From Amycolatopsis sp. cg9 (lineage in GTDB: Bacteria > Actinomycetota > Actinomycetes > Mycobacteriales > Pseudonocardiaceae), in NCBI RefSeq assembly GCF_041346945.1, contig NZ_CP166850.1, forward strand, positions 9,408,501 to 9,472,500: a stretch of DNA of 64,000 bases, written 5' to 3'. Of the stretch, positions 52,175 through 60,737 are shown piece after piece. Under the pieces are notes generated by a model. That model did not search any database. It was not told where the DNA came from and worked only from the letters and a program-made list of their open reading frames with translations. Each line of letters starts with the position of its first letter. Positions within the stretch are counted from its first letter, which is position 1. Both the position numbers and the translations under genes were made by a program.

Positions 52175-53656
52175 TCACTCCAGCGTCACCGCCCGGGACG
52201 CGAGGTGCAACGCCAGCCTCTCGTCCGGGCGGGACAGGTCGACGCCGAGCAGCTGCGAGATCCGCGCCACCCGCGCGGCCACGGTGTTGCGGTGCACGCC
52301 CAGCACCGTGGCCGTCTCGGCGAGCGACGACTCCGCGTCCAGGTAGGCCGCCAGGGTGCGGACCAGGTCGCCCGGGGCGTCCAGCAGCGGGGCGATCAGC
52401 GCCCGCGCGGCCGGTTCGAACGTGTCCGTGCGGGTCCACTCCAGCAGCAGCTGGGCCATGCCGAGCTGGTCGACGTGCAGGAAGTGCCCGGTTTCCGGCC
52501 GGGTCGCGGCGAGCCGGGCCGCGTCGCGGGCTTCCGCGACCGTCGCCGCGAGGCCGTCCGGGCGCGCGTGCGGCCGGCCGACGCCCATGTGCGCGCCCAG
52601 GCGCAGCGTCCGGTGCGCGGCCTGCAGCCGGGTCGCCAGCGACCGCACCCGGGCCGCGGTCGGCTCGTGGTCGAAGGTGACCCAGCCGGTCCAGCCGTCG
52701 CCGTGCTCGACGACCACCGCCTCGACGTCCTCCGCCCGCAGCGCCCGGACCACGTCCTGGGTGCGGGCCACCGTGTCGACCGCCGCCGGGGCGCCGATGT
52801 GCAGCCCGACGTGCCAGCCGCCGAGCCGCCAGCCCGCGTCCGCGACGCGGCGGCGCAGGTCCGCGCCGGGCTCGGTGTCCAGGCGCAGCAGGTCGCCGAG
52901 CAACGCCGTGCGCGAACGCGCGTCGCGCTCCAGTTCGAGCCGGTTCGCGAGCAGCCAGCGCTGCAGCACGCCGGCCGCCACGGCGAGCGCGGGCGGGACG
53001 ACGTCGGCCCGCGCGGCTTCGGTCCCCCGCAGCTCGGCCGCCAGCCACAGCGCCGGCCGCTGCAGCAGCACCGGGTGGGCCACCAGCACGCCGTCGTCGA
53101 GCTCGGTCCGCTGCGGGACCGGCTCGTCGAGCCGGACGCGCCCGGTGACTTCGCCGGCCAGCGGCACCCCGCGGTCGTCCAGCACGGCGACCGGGGAGCG
53201 CAGCAGCCGCCGCAGCACCGCGACGACCTCTTCGGGCGGGCGCAGCCGGTCGCCGAGCGCGCGGTGGGTGGCCAGCAGCAGGTCGGCGCGGTCCAGTTCG
53301 GGTGCCGCGAGCAGCAGCCGGGCCTCGACGAGCAGGTCCAGCGGCGACGCATCGGTACCCAGCAACGGAACGGCCAGCCGATCGGCGAGCAGCCGTGACG
53401 CGGTGAGCGGCGCGGCTGCGGGCAGCAGCACCGCGGTCGCCCCGGCGTCGGCGCAGCGGCGCAGGAGCGCGTCGATCCGCCAGTCCGTCCCGGCGACCGG
53501 TCGCACGACGACGGTCAGCTCGCCCGCCTCCGGCGCGCGGGAGGCGTCCAAAGTGGCCTGAACCGTCGCGAGTGGACGGTCGAGTCCGGCCGCACCGGCG
53601 AGCAGCCGGACGTGCGCCGCCCAGCCCGGCAACGCGAGCACCCGCCGCAAGCTCAC
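52175..53656 (-). CDS. PucR/CdaR-family transcriptional regulator
   Basis: A 493-residue regulator. The N-terminal PucR-like domain (about 1-120), a middle GGDEF-like/linker region (about 270-400) and a C-terminal PucR HTH_30 domain (about 435-490: LVRTLAAYLDAESSLAETATVLGVHRNTVAARVARI). Family members control purine, hydantoin or amino-acid catabolic genes in response to metabolites. It lies at the end of, and on the same strand as, the permease-DUF917 operon, separated by the family B hairpin. It is the natural candidate for control of that operon. Confidence 0.9.
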   Translation of the reverse strand: MSLRRVLALPGWAAHVRLLAGAAGLDRPLATVQATLDASRAPEAGELTVVVRPVAGTDWRIDALLRRCADAGATAVLLPAAAPLTASRLLADRLAVPLLGTDASPLDLLVEARLLLAAPELDRADLLLATHRALGDRLRPPEEVVAVLRRLLRSPVAVLDDRGVPLAGEVTGRVRLDEPVPQRTELDDGVLVAHPVLLQRPALWLAAELRGTEAARADVVPPALAVAAGVLQRWLLANRLELERDARSRTALLGDLLRLDTEPGADLRRRVADAGWRLGGWHVGLHIGAPAAVDTVARTQDVVRALRAEDVEAVVVEHGDGWTGWVTFDHEPTAARVRSLATRLQAAHRTLRLGAHMGVGRPHARPDGLAATVAEARDAARLAATRPETGHFLHVDQLGMAQLLLEWTRTDTFEPAARALIAPLLDAPGDLVRTLAAYLDAESSLAETATVLGVHRNTVAARVARISQLLGVDLSRPDERLALHLASRAVTLE

Positions 53657-53686
53657 CCGCGCCCCCTCACTTTGCGCCCCTCACTT

Positions 53687-53773
53687 GCGCCCCAATGTGG
53701 CGTTCGGTGCGTTGAACGCACCGAACGCCACATTGGGTGCGCTGGACGCACCCAACGCCACATTGGGGTGCTT
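53687..53773. repeat. Intergenic hairpin element, family B, copy 2
   Basis: Bases 53691-53713 and 53715-53737 are exact 23-bp inverted repeats with a single-base loop; a third core copy (CCAACGCCACATTGGGG) follows at about 53752-53768. The core is the same as at 4677-4765. Confidence 0.9.
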
Positions 53774-53788
53774 GCGGGGACCGGGGGC

Positions 53789-54859
53789 TCACGGGAGGCC
53801 CACCGGGTCGCAGTCGATGCCGTACGCGCGTGGGCGCACCACCGGCAGCCAGCGCGGGTCGGTCCAGAACGGTGCCGCCGCCAGGCGGACCACGTCGACC
53901 TCCACGCCGGCGCGGATCGCGTCGCACGACACCGGCACGCCGGTGCGGTGGTCGAGCACCGACAGCACGTCCGGGGTGGACGCCACCGGAGCGCCGTCGC
54001 GCAGCGCCAGCAGGTACTCGTTCTCCATTTCCAGCCGCAGCAGCGCGCCGTCGCGGTGGTCGGCCAGCGTGACGCTGCCACGCCCGAAGCCCGGGCTGCC
54101 GTGCTGTCCCGGCCCCACGTGCCGCGTCACTTCGAGGACCCGGCCGCGGGCCAGCACCGAGCCGGCCAACGCCGCTTCGAGCGCCGCGCGCCCCGGGCTC
54201 TCCCCCGCGGCCAGCACGCGGCGGCCGAGGGCGAGGGCGCCGCTCGTCGTCCCCGGTACCGCGCACGCGGCCAGCTCACCGGCCGGGAGGGGGGCGAGGG
54301 CGAACGCCGCCCAGCCGCCGGAGCCGGCCAGGAACGCGCGGGTCCCCCGCTCGATGACGGCGTCGGACCCGGCCGCCAGCACCACCACCTGGCCGCCGGG
54401 TTCGGCCAGCGCGGCCGGTGCGATCCCGCGGCCGGTCGCCGCGACGGAGAACTGGTCGAGCCGGGGCAGGCCGCGGCCGGAGAGGTCGGCGTCGGCGTAG
54501 GCGAGCCCGAGCTGCTCGGCGACGACCAGCGGCAGCAGCCCGTTGAGGCCGCCGATCTCGATGGACATCAGCGCGTCGGCGCGCTCGCCGGTCCAGCGTT
54601 CGACGGCGGCCACGGCGGCCGCGAACTCGTCGCCGCCGGGCAGCTTCTCGGTGAACGCCGCCGTGGCGCCGACGACGCCGACCGGCACGACCCGCGCGTC
54701 CGGCGCCAGCTCCCCGATCGCGGACACCTCGGGCTCCCGGCCGCCCTCGGTCAGCCGGCGCAGCAGCACGGCGGCGGTGACGGTGTCCCCGCCACCGCCG
54801 GACCCGAGCAGGGCCACCCCGCGTTCGAGGGCGGCCACGTCACCGGCGGTGATGCGCAT
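53789..54859 (-). CDS. DUF917-family protein (third, divergent paralogue)
   Basis: A 356-residue cytoplasmic protein of the DUF917 family (Pfam PF06032, now named for S-methyl thiohydantoin desulfurase). The N-terminal glycine motif is GVALLGSGGGGDTVT and the segment before the metal or substrate site is IGGLNGLLPLVV; the family motif DADGMGRAFPELQM is altered here to DADLSGRGLPRLDQF. The change implies another substrate or a structural role beside the two canonical paralogues. It starts 21 bases after the SDR stop and is the last gene before the PucR regulator. Confidence 0.82.
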   Translation of the reverse strand: MRITAGDVAALERGVALLGSGGGGDTVTAAVLLRRLTEGGREPEVSAIGELAPDARVVPVGVVGATAAFTEKLPGGDEFAAAVAAVERWTGERADALMSIEIGGLNGLLPLVVAEQLGLAYADADLSGRGLPRLDQFSVAATGRGIAPAALAEPGGQVVVLAAGSDAVIERGTRAFLAGSGGWAAFALAPLPAGELAACAVPGTTSGALALGRRVLAAGESPGRAALEAALAGSVLARGRVLEVTRHVGPGQHGSPGFGRGSVTLADHRDGALLRLEMENEYLLALRDGAPVASTPDVLSVLDHRTGVPVSCDAIRAGVEVDVVRLAAAPFWTDPRWLPVVRPRAYGIDCDPVGLP

Positions 54860-54880
54860 GACTGACCACAGTAGACGAAC

Positions 54881-55591
54881 TCAGCGCAGGGCGTACCCAC
54901 CGTCGGGGTAGAGCGTCGACCCCGTGGTGTACGTGCTGCCGAACAGGTACAGCACCGCATCGGCCACTTCGGACTCCTTCCCGACGCGGTGCAGGAGCGT
55001 GTCACGCGAATACTGGTCGAAGCTCGCCTCCCGGGCCGCGGCGGGCCGCCCGGCCCAGAGGTTCCCGTCGATGGTCCCCGGCGCGACGACGTTCACCCGG
55101 ACCGGTGCCAGCTCGACCGCGAGTCCCCGCCCGAGCCCCTCGACGGCGGCGTTGCAGGCGACGTACGCGGGCGCGGCGCCGGGCGGCCGGACGCTCGCCG
55201 CGCCGGACATCAGCACGATCGACGCGTCGCGCGCCAGCTTCGGCGCCGCGTGCTTGACGGCGTGGTACTGGCCCCAGAACTTCGTCACGAACGGGCTCGC
55301 GGCGTCGGCGTCGCTGAGCTCCCGCAGCGGCCCGACCGTGTAGGACGCGCCGGGCGTGAAGAGGTGGTCGACGCGGTCGAGGGCACCGAAGAACGCCGCC
55401 AGCGAGTCCTGGTCGGTGCTGTCGACGACCTGCCAGGTCCCGCCCACTTCTTTCGCCGCCGTCGACAGCTTCTCCGGCGTCCGCCCGCCGAGGTGGACCG
55501 ACGCACCCGACGCGGCGGCCCGCCGGGCCACTTCCAGCCCGATGCCCGACCCGCCGCCGATGATCACGACCTGCTTCCCGGCCAGGCTCAT
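54881..55591 (-). CDS. SDR-family protein with YxxxN in place of YxxxK
   Basis: A 236-residue SDR. The cofactor loop IGGGSGIGLEVARRAA is intact and Ser is in LMSGAASV, but the catalytic segment reads PAYVACNAAVEG, so Tyr is kept while Lys is replaced by Asn. Activity may be reduced or the protein may use a different mechanism. The end LYPDGGYALR is ordinary for SDRs. ATG at 55591 overlaps the stop of the DUF917 gene (ATGA), so it is fully inside the operon. Confidence 0.85.
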   Translation of the reverse strand: MSLAGKQVVIIGGGSGIGLEVARRAAASGASVHLGGRTPEKLSTAAKEVGGTWQVVDSTDQDSLAAFFGALDRVDHLFTPGASYTVGPLRELSDADAASPFVTKFWGQYHAVKHAAPKLARDASIVLMSGAASVRPPGAAPAYVACNAAVEGLGRGLAVELAPVRVNVVAPGTIDGNLWAGRPAAAREASFDQYSRDTLLHRVGKESEVADAVLYLFGSTYTTGSTLYPDGGYALR

Positions 55592-56682
55592 CCGATCTCC
55601 TCCACGGGAACGAAGTCGTGCGCCAGCCCGAACGCGCCCGGGCCGAAGGTGTCCAGGGCTTCCGGCGTGCGCATCAGCGGCGGGGTCGAGATGCCGACGA
55701 CCGTGACGCGCTGGCCGTACCGCAACGTCTCGGTGGTGATCGGCTCGGCCGTCGAAGACTCCAGCACGCAGATCAGGTCCGGCACCAGGCAGCGCACCGC
55801 ACCGTCCACAGTGGCCAGCAGGTTCTCGTTCTGGAACAGGATCTCCAGCTTGCTCGAACCGTCGAACGACACCGCCGCCGCGCGTCCGCGCGCGAAGCCC
55901 GCCTCGGTCCGGCGCTCCACATCGGACACCTTGCCGCGGAACAGCACCCGCAGGTGCTCGTACGGCGTCGCGCGCAACGCCGCGGCCAGCCGGTCGACCG
56001 GGTCCTCGTTGGCCGCCCGCGCTTCCCGGATCGTCCGGCCCACGGTCAGCGCCAGCGAAAGCGTTCGCGGCACGGCGGTCCGCTTGACGTCGGCGCCGCT
56101 CATCGCGTACTCGGCGATGTGCGCCACCCCGCCGAGCCGGATGGTGACCCCGCGGGCCAGCCACTCCATCCGCTTGTTGTCCGCGCCGGTGTCGATCACC
56201 GTCGTCTCGCCGCGTTCACCGCCGATCGCCATCGGCGAGCCCGGGATACCGTATACACCGAAGGTCTCCATCTGCAGCTCCGGGAACGCCCGCCCCATGC
56301 CGTCGGCGTCGACCACCGGCAGCCCGAGCCGGGCGCCGACGATCAGCGGGATCATCGAGTTGATGCCCCCGCACTCGATCGGCATGGTCGCGTCCGCGCG
56401 CTTCCCGAGGTGCCCCTCCAGCGTTTGCAGCGCCAGAACGGGTTCGGCGCCGTTGGGCAGCTTCTCGTGCACGACGGTCGGCGCGCCCATCTGCGCGGTC
56501 GGGATCACCAGGGCTTCGTCGTCCACTTCGGACGGATCGAGGATGGTGATCGGCCCGTGCTCGCGGATGGCTTCGCGCACGAGCAGCCGCCCGACGTAGG
56601 GGTCGCCACCGCCGCCGGTGCCGAGCACGGCGGCACCGCGGGCGAGGTCGGGCAGGTCGGCTTCGGTCAGGGTCCAGCTCAC
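55588..56682 (-). CDS. DUF917-family protein (second paralogue)
   Basis: A 364-residue cytoplasmic protein. The motifs AVLGTGGGGDPYVGRLL, PIECGGINSMIPL and VDADGMGRAFPELQM are canonical for DUF917. GTG at 56682 overlaps the stop of the first paralogue by four bases. Upstream open frame to 57453 is antisense-free but overlaps the first DUF917 gene and is spurious. DUF917 proteins are commonly encoded beside hydantoinase/oxoprolinase proteins, as here; the reaction in this operon is not known. Confidence 0.88.
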   Translation of the reverse strand: MSWTLTEADLPDLARGAAVLGTGGGGDPYVGRLLVREAIREHGPITILDPSEVDDEALVIPTAQMGAPTVVHEKLPNGAEPVLALQTLEGHLGKRADATMPIECGGINSMIPLIVGARLGLPVVDADGMGRAFPELQMETFGVYGIPGSPMAIGGERGETTVIDTGADNKRMEWLARGVTIRLGGVAHIAEYAMSGADVKRTAVPRTLSLALTVGRTIREARAANEDPVDRLAAALRATPYEHLRVLFRGKVSDVERRTEAGFARGRAAAVSFDGSSKLEILFQNENLLATVDGAVRCLVPDLICVLESSTAEPITTETLRYGQRVTVVGISTPPLMRTPEALDTFGPGAFGLAHDFVPVEEIG

Positions 56683-57749
56683 CCGGCCACCCCGATCGGG
56701 TCGATGTCGTAGCCGAAGTACCGCGGGCCGGCGAGCGCGATGCCCTCCGGGGTGTGCCAGCGCGGATCGGCGGGCGCGGCGATCACCGTGACGCGCTGGC
56801 CGTACCGCAGCCCTTCGGTCGTCACCGCCTCGCCGGACTCGCGTTCCAGCGTGCAGATCAGGTCGGGCACCGACGCCTGGACGACACCGTCGCGCTCGGC
56901 CACCAGGTGCTCGTTCTGGAAGCGCAGCACCAGTTCGGAGCCGCTGTCGCCGTCCATCCCGGTCAGTTTCGCTTCGCCGCGGGCGAACCCGGTGACCGTC
57001 CGGCGGGCGACGTCGACGACCTTGCCGCTGAACAGCCGCCGTCCGCGCAGCCGGGAAACGACCCGGGCGACGGGATCCTCGTGCGCGGCACGCGCGGCGC
57101 GGACCAGCGCGCCCAGTTCGGCGCACAGGCTCAGCGTCCCCGGCACCAGGGATTCCCGCGCCTGGCCGCCGGACATCGCGTAGTTGCTGATCATCGCCGA
57201 GCAGCCCATGTCGATGGTCGCCGAGCGCGCCAGGCGCTCCGCCCAGCGATTGTCGACGGTATCCAATACTCCGCGGTTGCCCTTTTCGTCGGCAATGGAC
57301 ATCGGAGTCGCGCGGATTCCATACAATGTGGGAAGTACCATTTGCAGCTCGGGGAACGCGCGCCCCATCCCGTCGGCGTCGACCAGTGGCAACCCGAGCT
57401 GCGCGGCCGCGACGACCGGGATGAGCGAGTTGACGCCACCGGCTTCGGCGCACGCGATGTGCGTCAGCTCCTTGCCGAGGTACCCGGCGAGCGTGCGCGC
57501 GGCCAGGCCCACCTGCTCGGCCGAAGGCAGCTTCTCCACCATGACGGTCGGCGCGCCCATCATCGCGACCGGCAGCACGACGGCGTCGTCACCCACCTCC
57601 GCCAGCGGAACCAGCGGCACCGGACCGTGCTCCCGCACCGCCGAAAGCGCCAGCAGCCTGCCGATGTACGGGTCGCCACCGCCCCCGGTGCCGAGGATGG
57701 CGGCACCGCGGGCGATGTCGTCGAGGTCGTGCTCGGTGATCTCGCGCAT
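56679..57749 (-). CDS. DUF917-family protein (first paralogue)
   Basis: A 356-residue cytoplasmic protein closely similar to the second paralogue: AILGTGGGGDPYIGRLL, CAEAGGVNSLIPV and VDADGMGRAFPELQM. The start could be ATG 57749 or GTG 57752; the two are adjacent and overlap the stop of the hydantoinase-like gene. The pair of canonical paralogues may form a heteromer, which is inference. Confidence 0.88.
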   Translation of the reverse strand: MREITEHDLDDIARGAAILGTGGGGDPYIGRLLALSAVREHGPVPLVPLAEVGDDAVVLPVAMMGAPTVMVEKLPSAEQVGLAARTLAGYLGKELTHIACAEAGGVNSLIPVVAAAQLGLPLVDADGMGRAFPELQMVLPTLYGIRATPMSIADEKGNRGVLDTVDNRWAERLARSATIDMGCSAMISNYAMSGGQARESLVPGTLSLCAELGALVRAARAAHEDPVARVVSRLRGRRLFSGKVVDVARRTVTGFARGEAKLTGMDGDSGSELVLRFQNEHLVAERDGVVQASVPDLICTLERESGEAVTTEGLRYGQRVTVIAAPADPRWHTPEGIALAGPRYFGYDIDPIGVAG

Positions 57750-59290
57750 CACGCCCCCAGCTGCAGGTCGCCGACGGCCTTGACGCGAATGCGCGTGGCG
57801 TTGCCGGGCAGGTACGGGATGGGCACCTCGTCGAAGTCGACGATGCCGACCGACGCCGGCGACGCACCAGCGGCGACCGCGCGGTCGACGGCCTCCTGCT
57901 TCGCCTCGTCGACGACGGCTTCGCGGCGGCCCGGCTCGATCACGTAGACGCGGTCCACTTCACCGCCGATCTGCGCGATGGCCGCGCCGATCGCGTTGGC
58001 CACGGCGTAGTTCTCCGGCCGGTGCACTTCGCCGCACCCAGCCAATTCGTCGGGCAGCAGCACCGAACCACCGCCGACCGCGACCACCGGCAACGGCTCG
58101 GCCGACGTCCGCATCCGTTCGACCACATCGGACACGTCCGCGGCGATCCGGTCGAGGGCCGCACGGACCAGCGAGCGGTCCAACTGCGCCACCAGGGCCG
58201 GGTCACCGATCTCCGCGCGCCCGGCGGCGACCGCGATGTCGGTCGCGGTGAGGGTGTCCCCGCCGAAGACGAGCGCTTTCGACGTCAGCTCGTAGCCGAC
58301 CGAGTCGGGGCCCACCGTGACGTTCCCGCGCACCCGGCTGCCGCCGCCGATGCCGATCGACAGCACGTCCGGCATCCGGAAGTTGGTCCGGATGCCCGCG
58401 ACGCTGACGTCCGTGGTCGCCTCGCGCGGGAAGCCTTGCCGCAGCACACCGACGTCCGAGGTCGTGCCGCCGACGTCGACCACCGCGCAGGTGTCCAAAC
58501 CGGACAGCACGGCCGCGCCGCGCATCGAGTTCGTCGGCCCCGACGCGAAGGTCGCGACCGGGTAGCGGCGGGCGAAGTCGACGTCCATCAGCGTGCCGTC
58601 GTTCTGGCTCAGGTACAGCGGCGCGGTGATACCCGCGCCGGTGACCGACGCGGACAGCCCGTCGACGATGTGCGCGGCCAGCTCGCGCAGCGCCGCGTTG
58701 ATCACCGTCGCGTTTTCCCGCTCCAGCAAGCCGATCCGGCCGATCTCGTGGGACAGCGAGATCGCCACGTCCGGCAGCTGCGCGGCGATGATCTCCGCCG
58801 CGCGGGCCTCGAACTCGGCGTTGACCGGGGAGAAGACCGAGGTGATCGCGACGCTGCGCACCCCGGCCGCCCCCATGTCGTCGGCGGCCTTGCGCAACTC
58901 GCTCTCGTCGAGCTCCGCGATGTGCCTGCCGTCGAACTCGTGTCCACCGTGGACCAGGTAGCTGCGCCCCGACACCGCGTCGACCAGCCGCTGCGGCCAG
59001 TCGACCATCGGCGGCAGCGACGCCCCGGCCGGCAGGCTCAGCCGCACGGCCGCGGTCGGCGCGAGCCGGTGGGCCTCGACGAGGGCGTTGATGAAGTGCG
59101 TGGTGCCGATCATCACCGCCCGCACCGCCGCCGGGTCGAACGCGCGTTGCCGCTGCAGGCCGTCGATCGCGGCGACGATGCCCGAGGTGACGTCCGCGGT
59201 CGTGCTGGTCTTGACCGAGGCGAGCACCTGACGGCCGTCGAGCAGGACAGCGTCGGTGTTGGTGCCGCCGACGTCGATGCCGATGCGCAC
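57749..59290 (-). CDS. Hydantoinase/oxoprolinase-family protein (HyuA-like, short form)
   Basis: A 513-residue protein of the ASKHA ATPase fold used by ATP-dependent hydantoinases, oxoprolinases and acetone carboxylase subunits. The N-terminal phosphate loop is GIDVGGTNTDAVLLDG, with IGTTHFINAL, VVDVGGTTSDVG (second phosphate loop) and VVAVGGGSVLLP following. It is shorter than full HyuA (about 700 residues), which is the form normally linked to DUF917 genes. It should hydrolyse ATP to open or activate a cyclic amide-type substrate. Twelve bases separate it from the permease gene upstream. Confidence 0.88.
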   Translation of the reverse strand: MRIGIDVGGTNTDAVLLDGRQVLASVKTSTTADVTSGIVAAIDGLQRQRAFDPAAVRAVMIGTTHFINALVEAHRLAPTAAVRLSLPAGASLPPMVDWPQRLVDAVSGRSYLVHGGHEFDGRHIAELDESELRKAADDMGAAGVRSVAITSVFSPVNAEFEARAAEIIAAQLPDVAISLSHEIGRIGLLERENATVINAALRELAAHIVDGLSASVTGAGITAPLYLSQNDGTLMDVDFARRYPVATFASGPTNSMRGAAVLSGLDTCAVVDVGGTTSDVGVLRQGFPREATTDVSVAGIRTNFRMPDVLSIGIGGGSRVRGNVTVGPDSVGYELTSKALVFGGDTLTATDIAVAAGRAEIGDPALVAQLDRSLVRAALDRIAADVSDVVERMRTSAEPLPVVAVGGGSVLLPDELAGCGEVHRPENYAVANAIGAAIAQIGGEVDRVYVIEPGRREAVVDEAKQEAVDRAVAAGASPASVGIVDFDEVPIPYLPGNATRIRVKAVGDLQLGA

Positions 59291-59302
59291 GAAGATTTCT
59301 CC

Positions 59303-60631
59303 TTAAGCAGACTGGACGGCGGGAGCGGCCTCGGCGGTCCGGCTGCTGCCGATCCCCCGCACGAGCCCGAGCTTCCCGGCGACGACGTACAGGACGAAGG
59401 CCACGACGAGCGAGTTGATGCTCGGCAGGCCCCAGTCGACGAACTCGCCGAACAACGCGGCGGCGATCCAGACGACGATGGTGGCGGGCACCCACACCGG
59501 GGCGTCTTCGGGAACCGTGCCGCGGGCGCGGGCGGATTCCAGGTCCCCGCGCCACTTCTTCACGACGAAGTATTCGGCGACCATGATCCCGGCGATCGGC
59601 GGGAACGCGACGCCCAGCACGGTGAGGAAGTCGGTGAACTTGGCGAGGATCCCCGCCGCGGCGAGCAGGCTGCCCGCGACGCCGAGCACGGCCGTGACCA
59701 GGCCGCGGTGGGCCTTGCGCCCGGACACCGTGCCGATGAAGTTCACGACCCCGAGCCCCGACGAGTACAGGTTCCAGTCGTTGATCTTCATCGTGCCGGC
59801 GATGACGATGAGGAGCCCGACCCAGCCGACCGACGAGGTCACGATGGTGGTGATCCCGGCGCTGCCGACGGCGTGCGCGAGCAGGACGCCGGACAGGCCG
59901 ATGACGTACTCGCCGAGGGTGATCCCGACGAGCGTCTGCTTGACGACGTCACCGGTGGTGCGGTTGAAGCGGGTCATGTCCGGGGTGATGACGGCGCCGA
60001 CGATGAAGCCGCCCGCCACCAGCGTGGTGCCCTGCAGCAGGCTCAGCGACGGGCCCGGCGGGGCCGACGAGACGAGCGTGCCCAGGTCGTGGCGGGTCAG
60101 CTCGGAGACGACCGACCAGCCGACGAGGATCAGGAACGCCGGCACGGTCAGGTACGCCGTCCAGGCCATGGAGTGGAAGCCGCGCACGACGATCGCGGTG
60201 ACGAGCAGGCCGAACAGCAGCGCCCAGCCCCACTCCGGGAGGCCGCCGATGAGCGCGACGAGCCCCTGCGCGGATACTGCCGACTGGATACCGAACCAGC
60301 CGATGAGGCTGATCCCGATGGCGAGCCCGATGAGCGCCGAGCCGCCGCGGCCGAAGCCGGTCCAGCGGGCGATCATGGACGTCGAGAGGCCCTCGCGGAC
60401 GCCGATGACGCCGACGAGGATGGTGATGAGCTCCAGGATGACCGAGCCGAGCGTGAAGGCCAGTACCGCGTTCCAGAAGCTCATCCCGAAGCCGACGGTG
60501 GCTCCGAGCAGGAACTGGGACAGGGCGGACACCTGGCCGAACCGCTGGACGGCGACCGACCACCACGAGTACCGGGCGTGGTCCGGCACTCTGGTGAGGG
60601 CATAGTCATCGACACCGACTGATGAGGCCAC
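59303..60631 (-). CDS. NCS1-family permease (purine-cytosine/hydantoin type)
   Basis: A 442-residue inner-membrane symporter with about 12 hydrophobic segments. The N-terminal SWWSVAVQRFGQVSALSQFLLGA and the mid segment VAGGFIVGAVITPDMTRFNRT are typical for the cytosine permease/CodB-like NCS1 branch. Substrates of the family include cytosine, purines, allantoin and hydantoins; here it most likely imports the compound metabolised by the HyuA/DUF917 proteins. First gene of the operon, with a candidate operator 22 bases upstream. Confidence 0.9.
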   Translation of the reverse strand: MASSVGVDDYALTRVPDHARYSWWSVAVQRFGQVSALSQFLLGATVGFGMSFWNAVLAFTLGSVILELITILVGVIGVREGLSTSMIARWTGFGRGGSALIGLAIGISLIGWFGIQSAVSAQGLVALIGGLPEWGWALLFGLLVTAIVVRGFHSMAWTAYLTVPAFLILVGWSVVSELTRHDLGTLVSSAPPGPSLSLLQGTTLVAGGFIVGAVITPDMTRFNRTTGDVVKQTLVGITLGEYVIGLSGVLLAHAVGSAGITTIVTSSVGWVGLLIVIAGTMKINDWNLYSSGLGVVNFIGTVSGRKAHRGLVTAVLGVAGSLLAAAGILAKFTDFLTVLGVAFPPIAGIMVAEYFVVKKWRGDLESARARGTVPEDAPVWVPATIVVWIAAALFGEFVDWGLPSINSLVVAFVLYVVAGKLGLVRGIGSSRTAEAAPAVQSA

Positions 60632-60652
60632 GCCGACCTCCTATTCCGGGCG

Positions 60653-60668
60653 GGGGAAACGGTTCCCC
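60653..60668 (-). promoter_or_regulatory. Candidate operator in front of the permease operon
   Basis: GGGGAA-ACGG-TTCCCC, a 6-bp inverted repeat with a 4-base spacer, lies 22 bases upstream of the permease start. AAACGGTT is also LacI-like. The regulator (PucR or another) is not determined. Confidence 0.42.
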
Positions 60669-60737
60669 GCACCGTAAGCAGCGGTCCCGGCGACGTCACC
60701 GTGCGATGCGCACAGTCCGAGCGTCGGCGCTGTGCAC

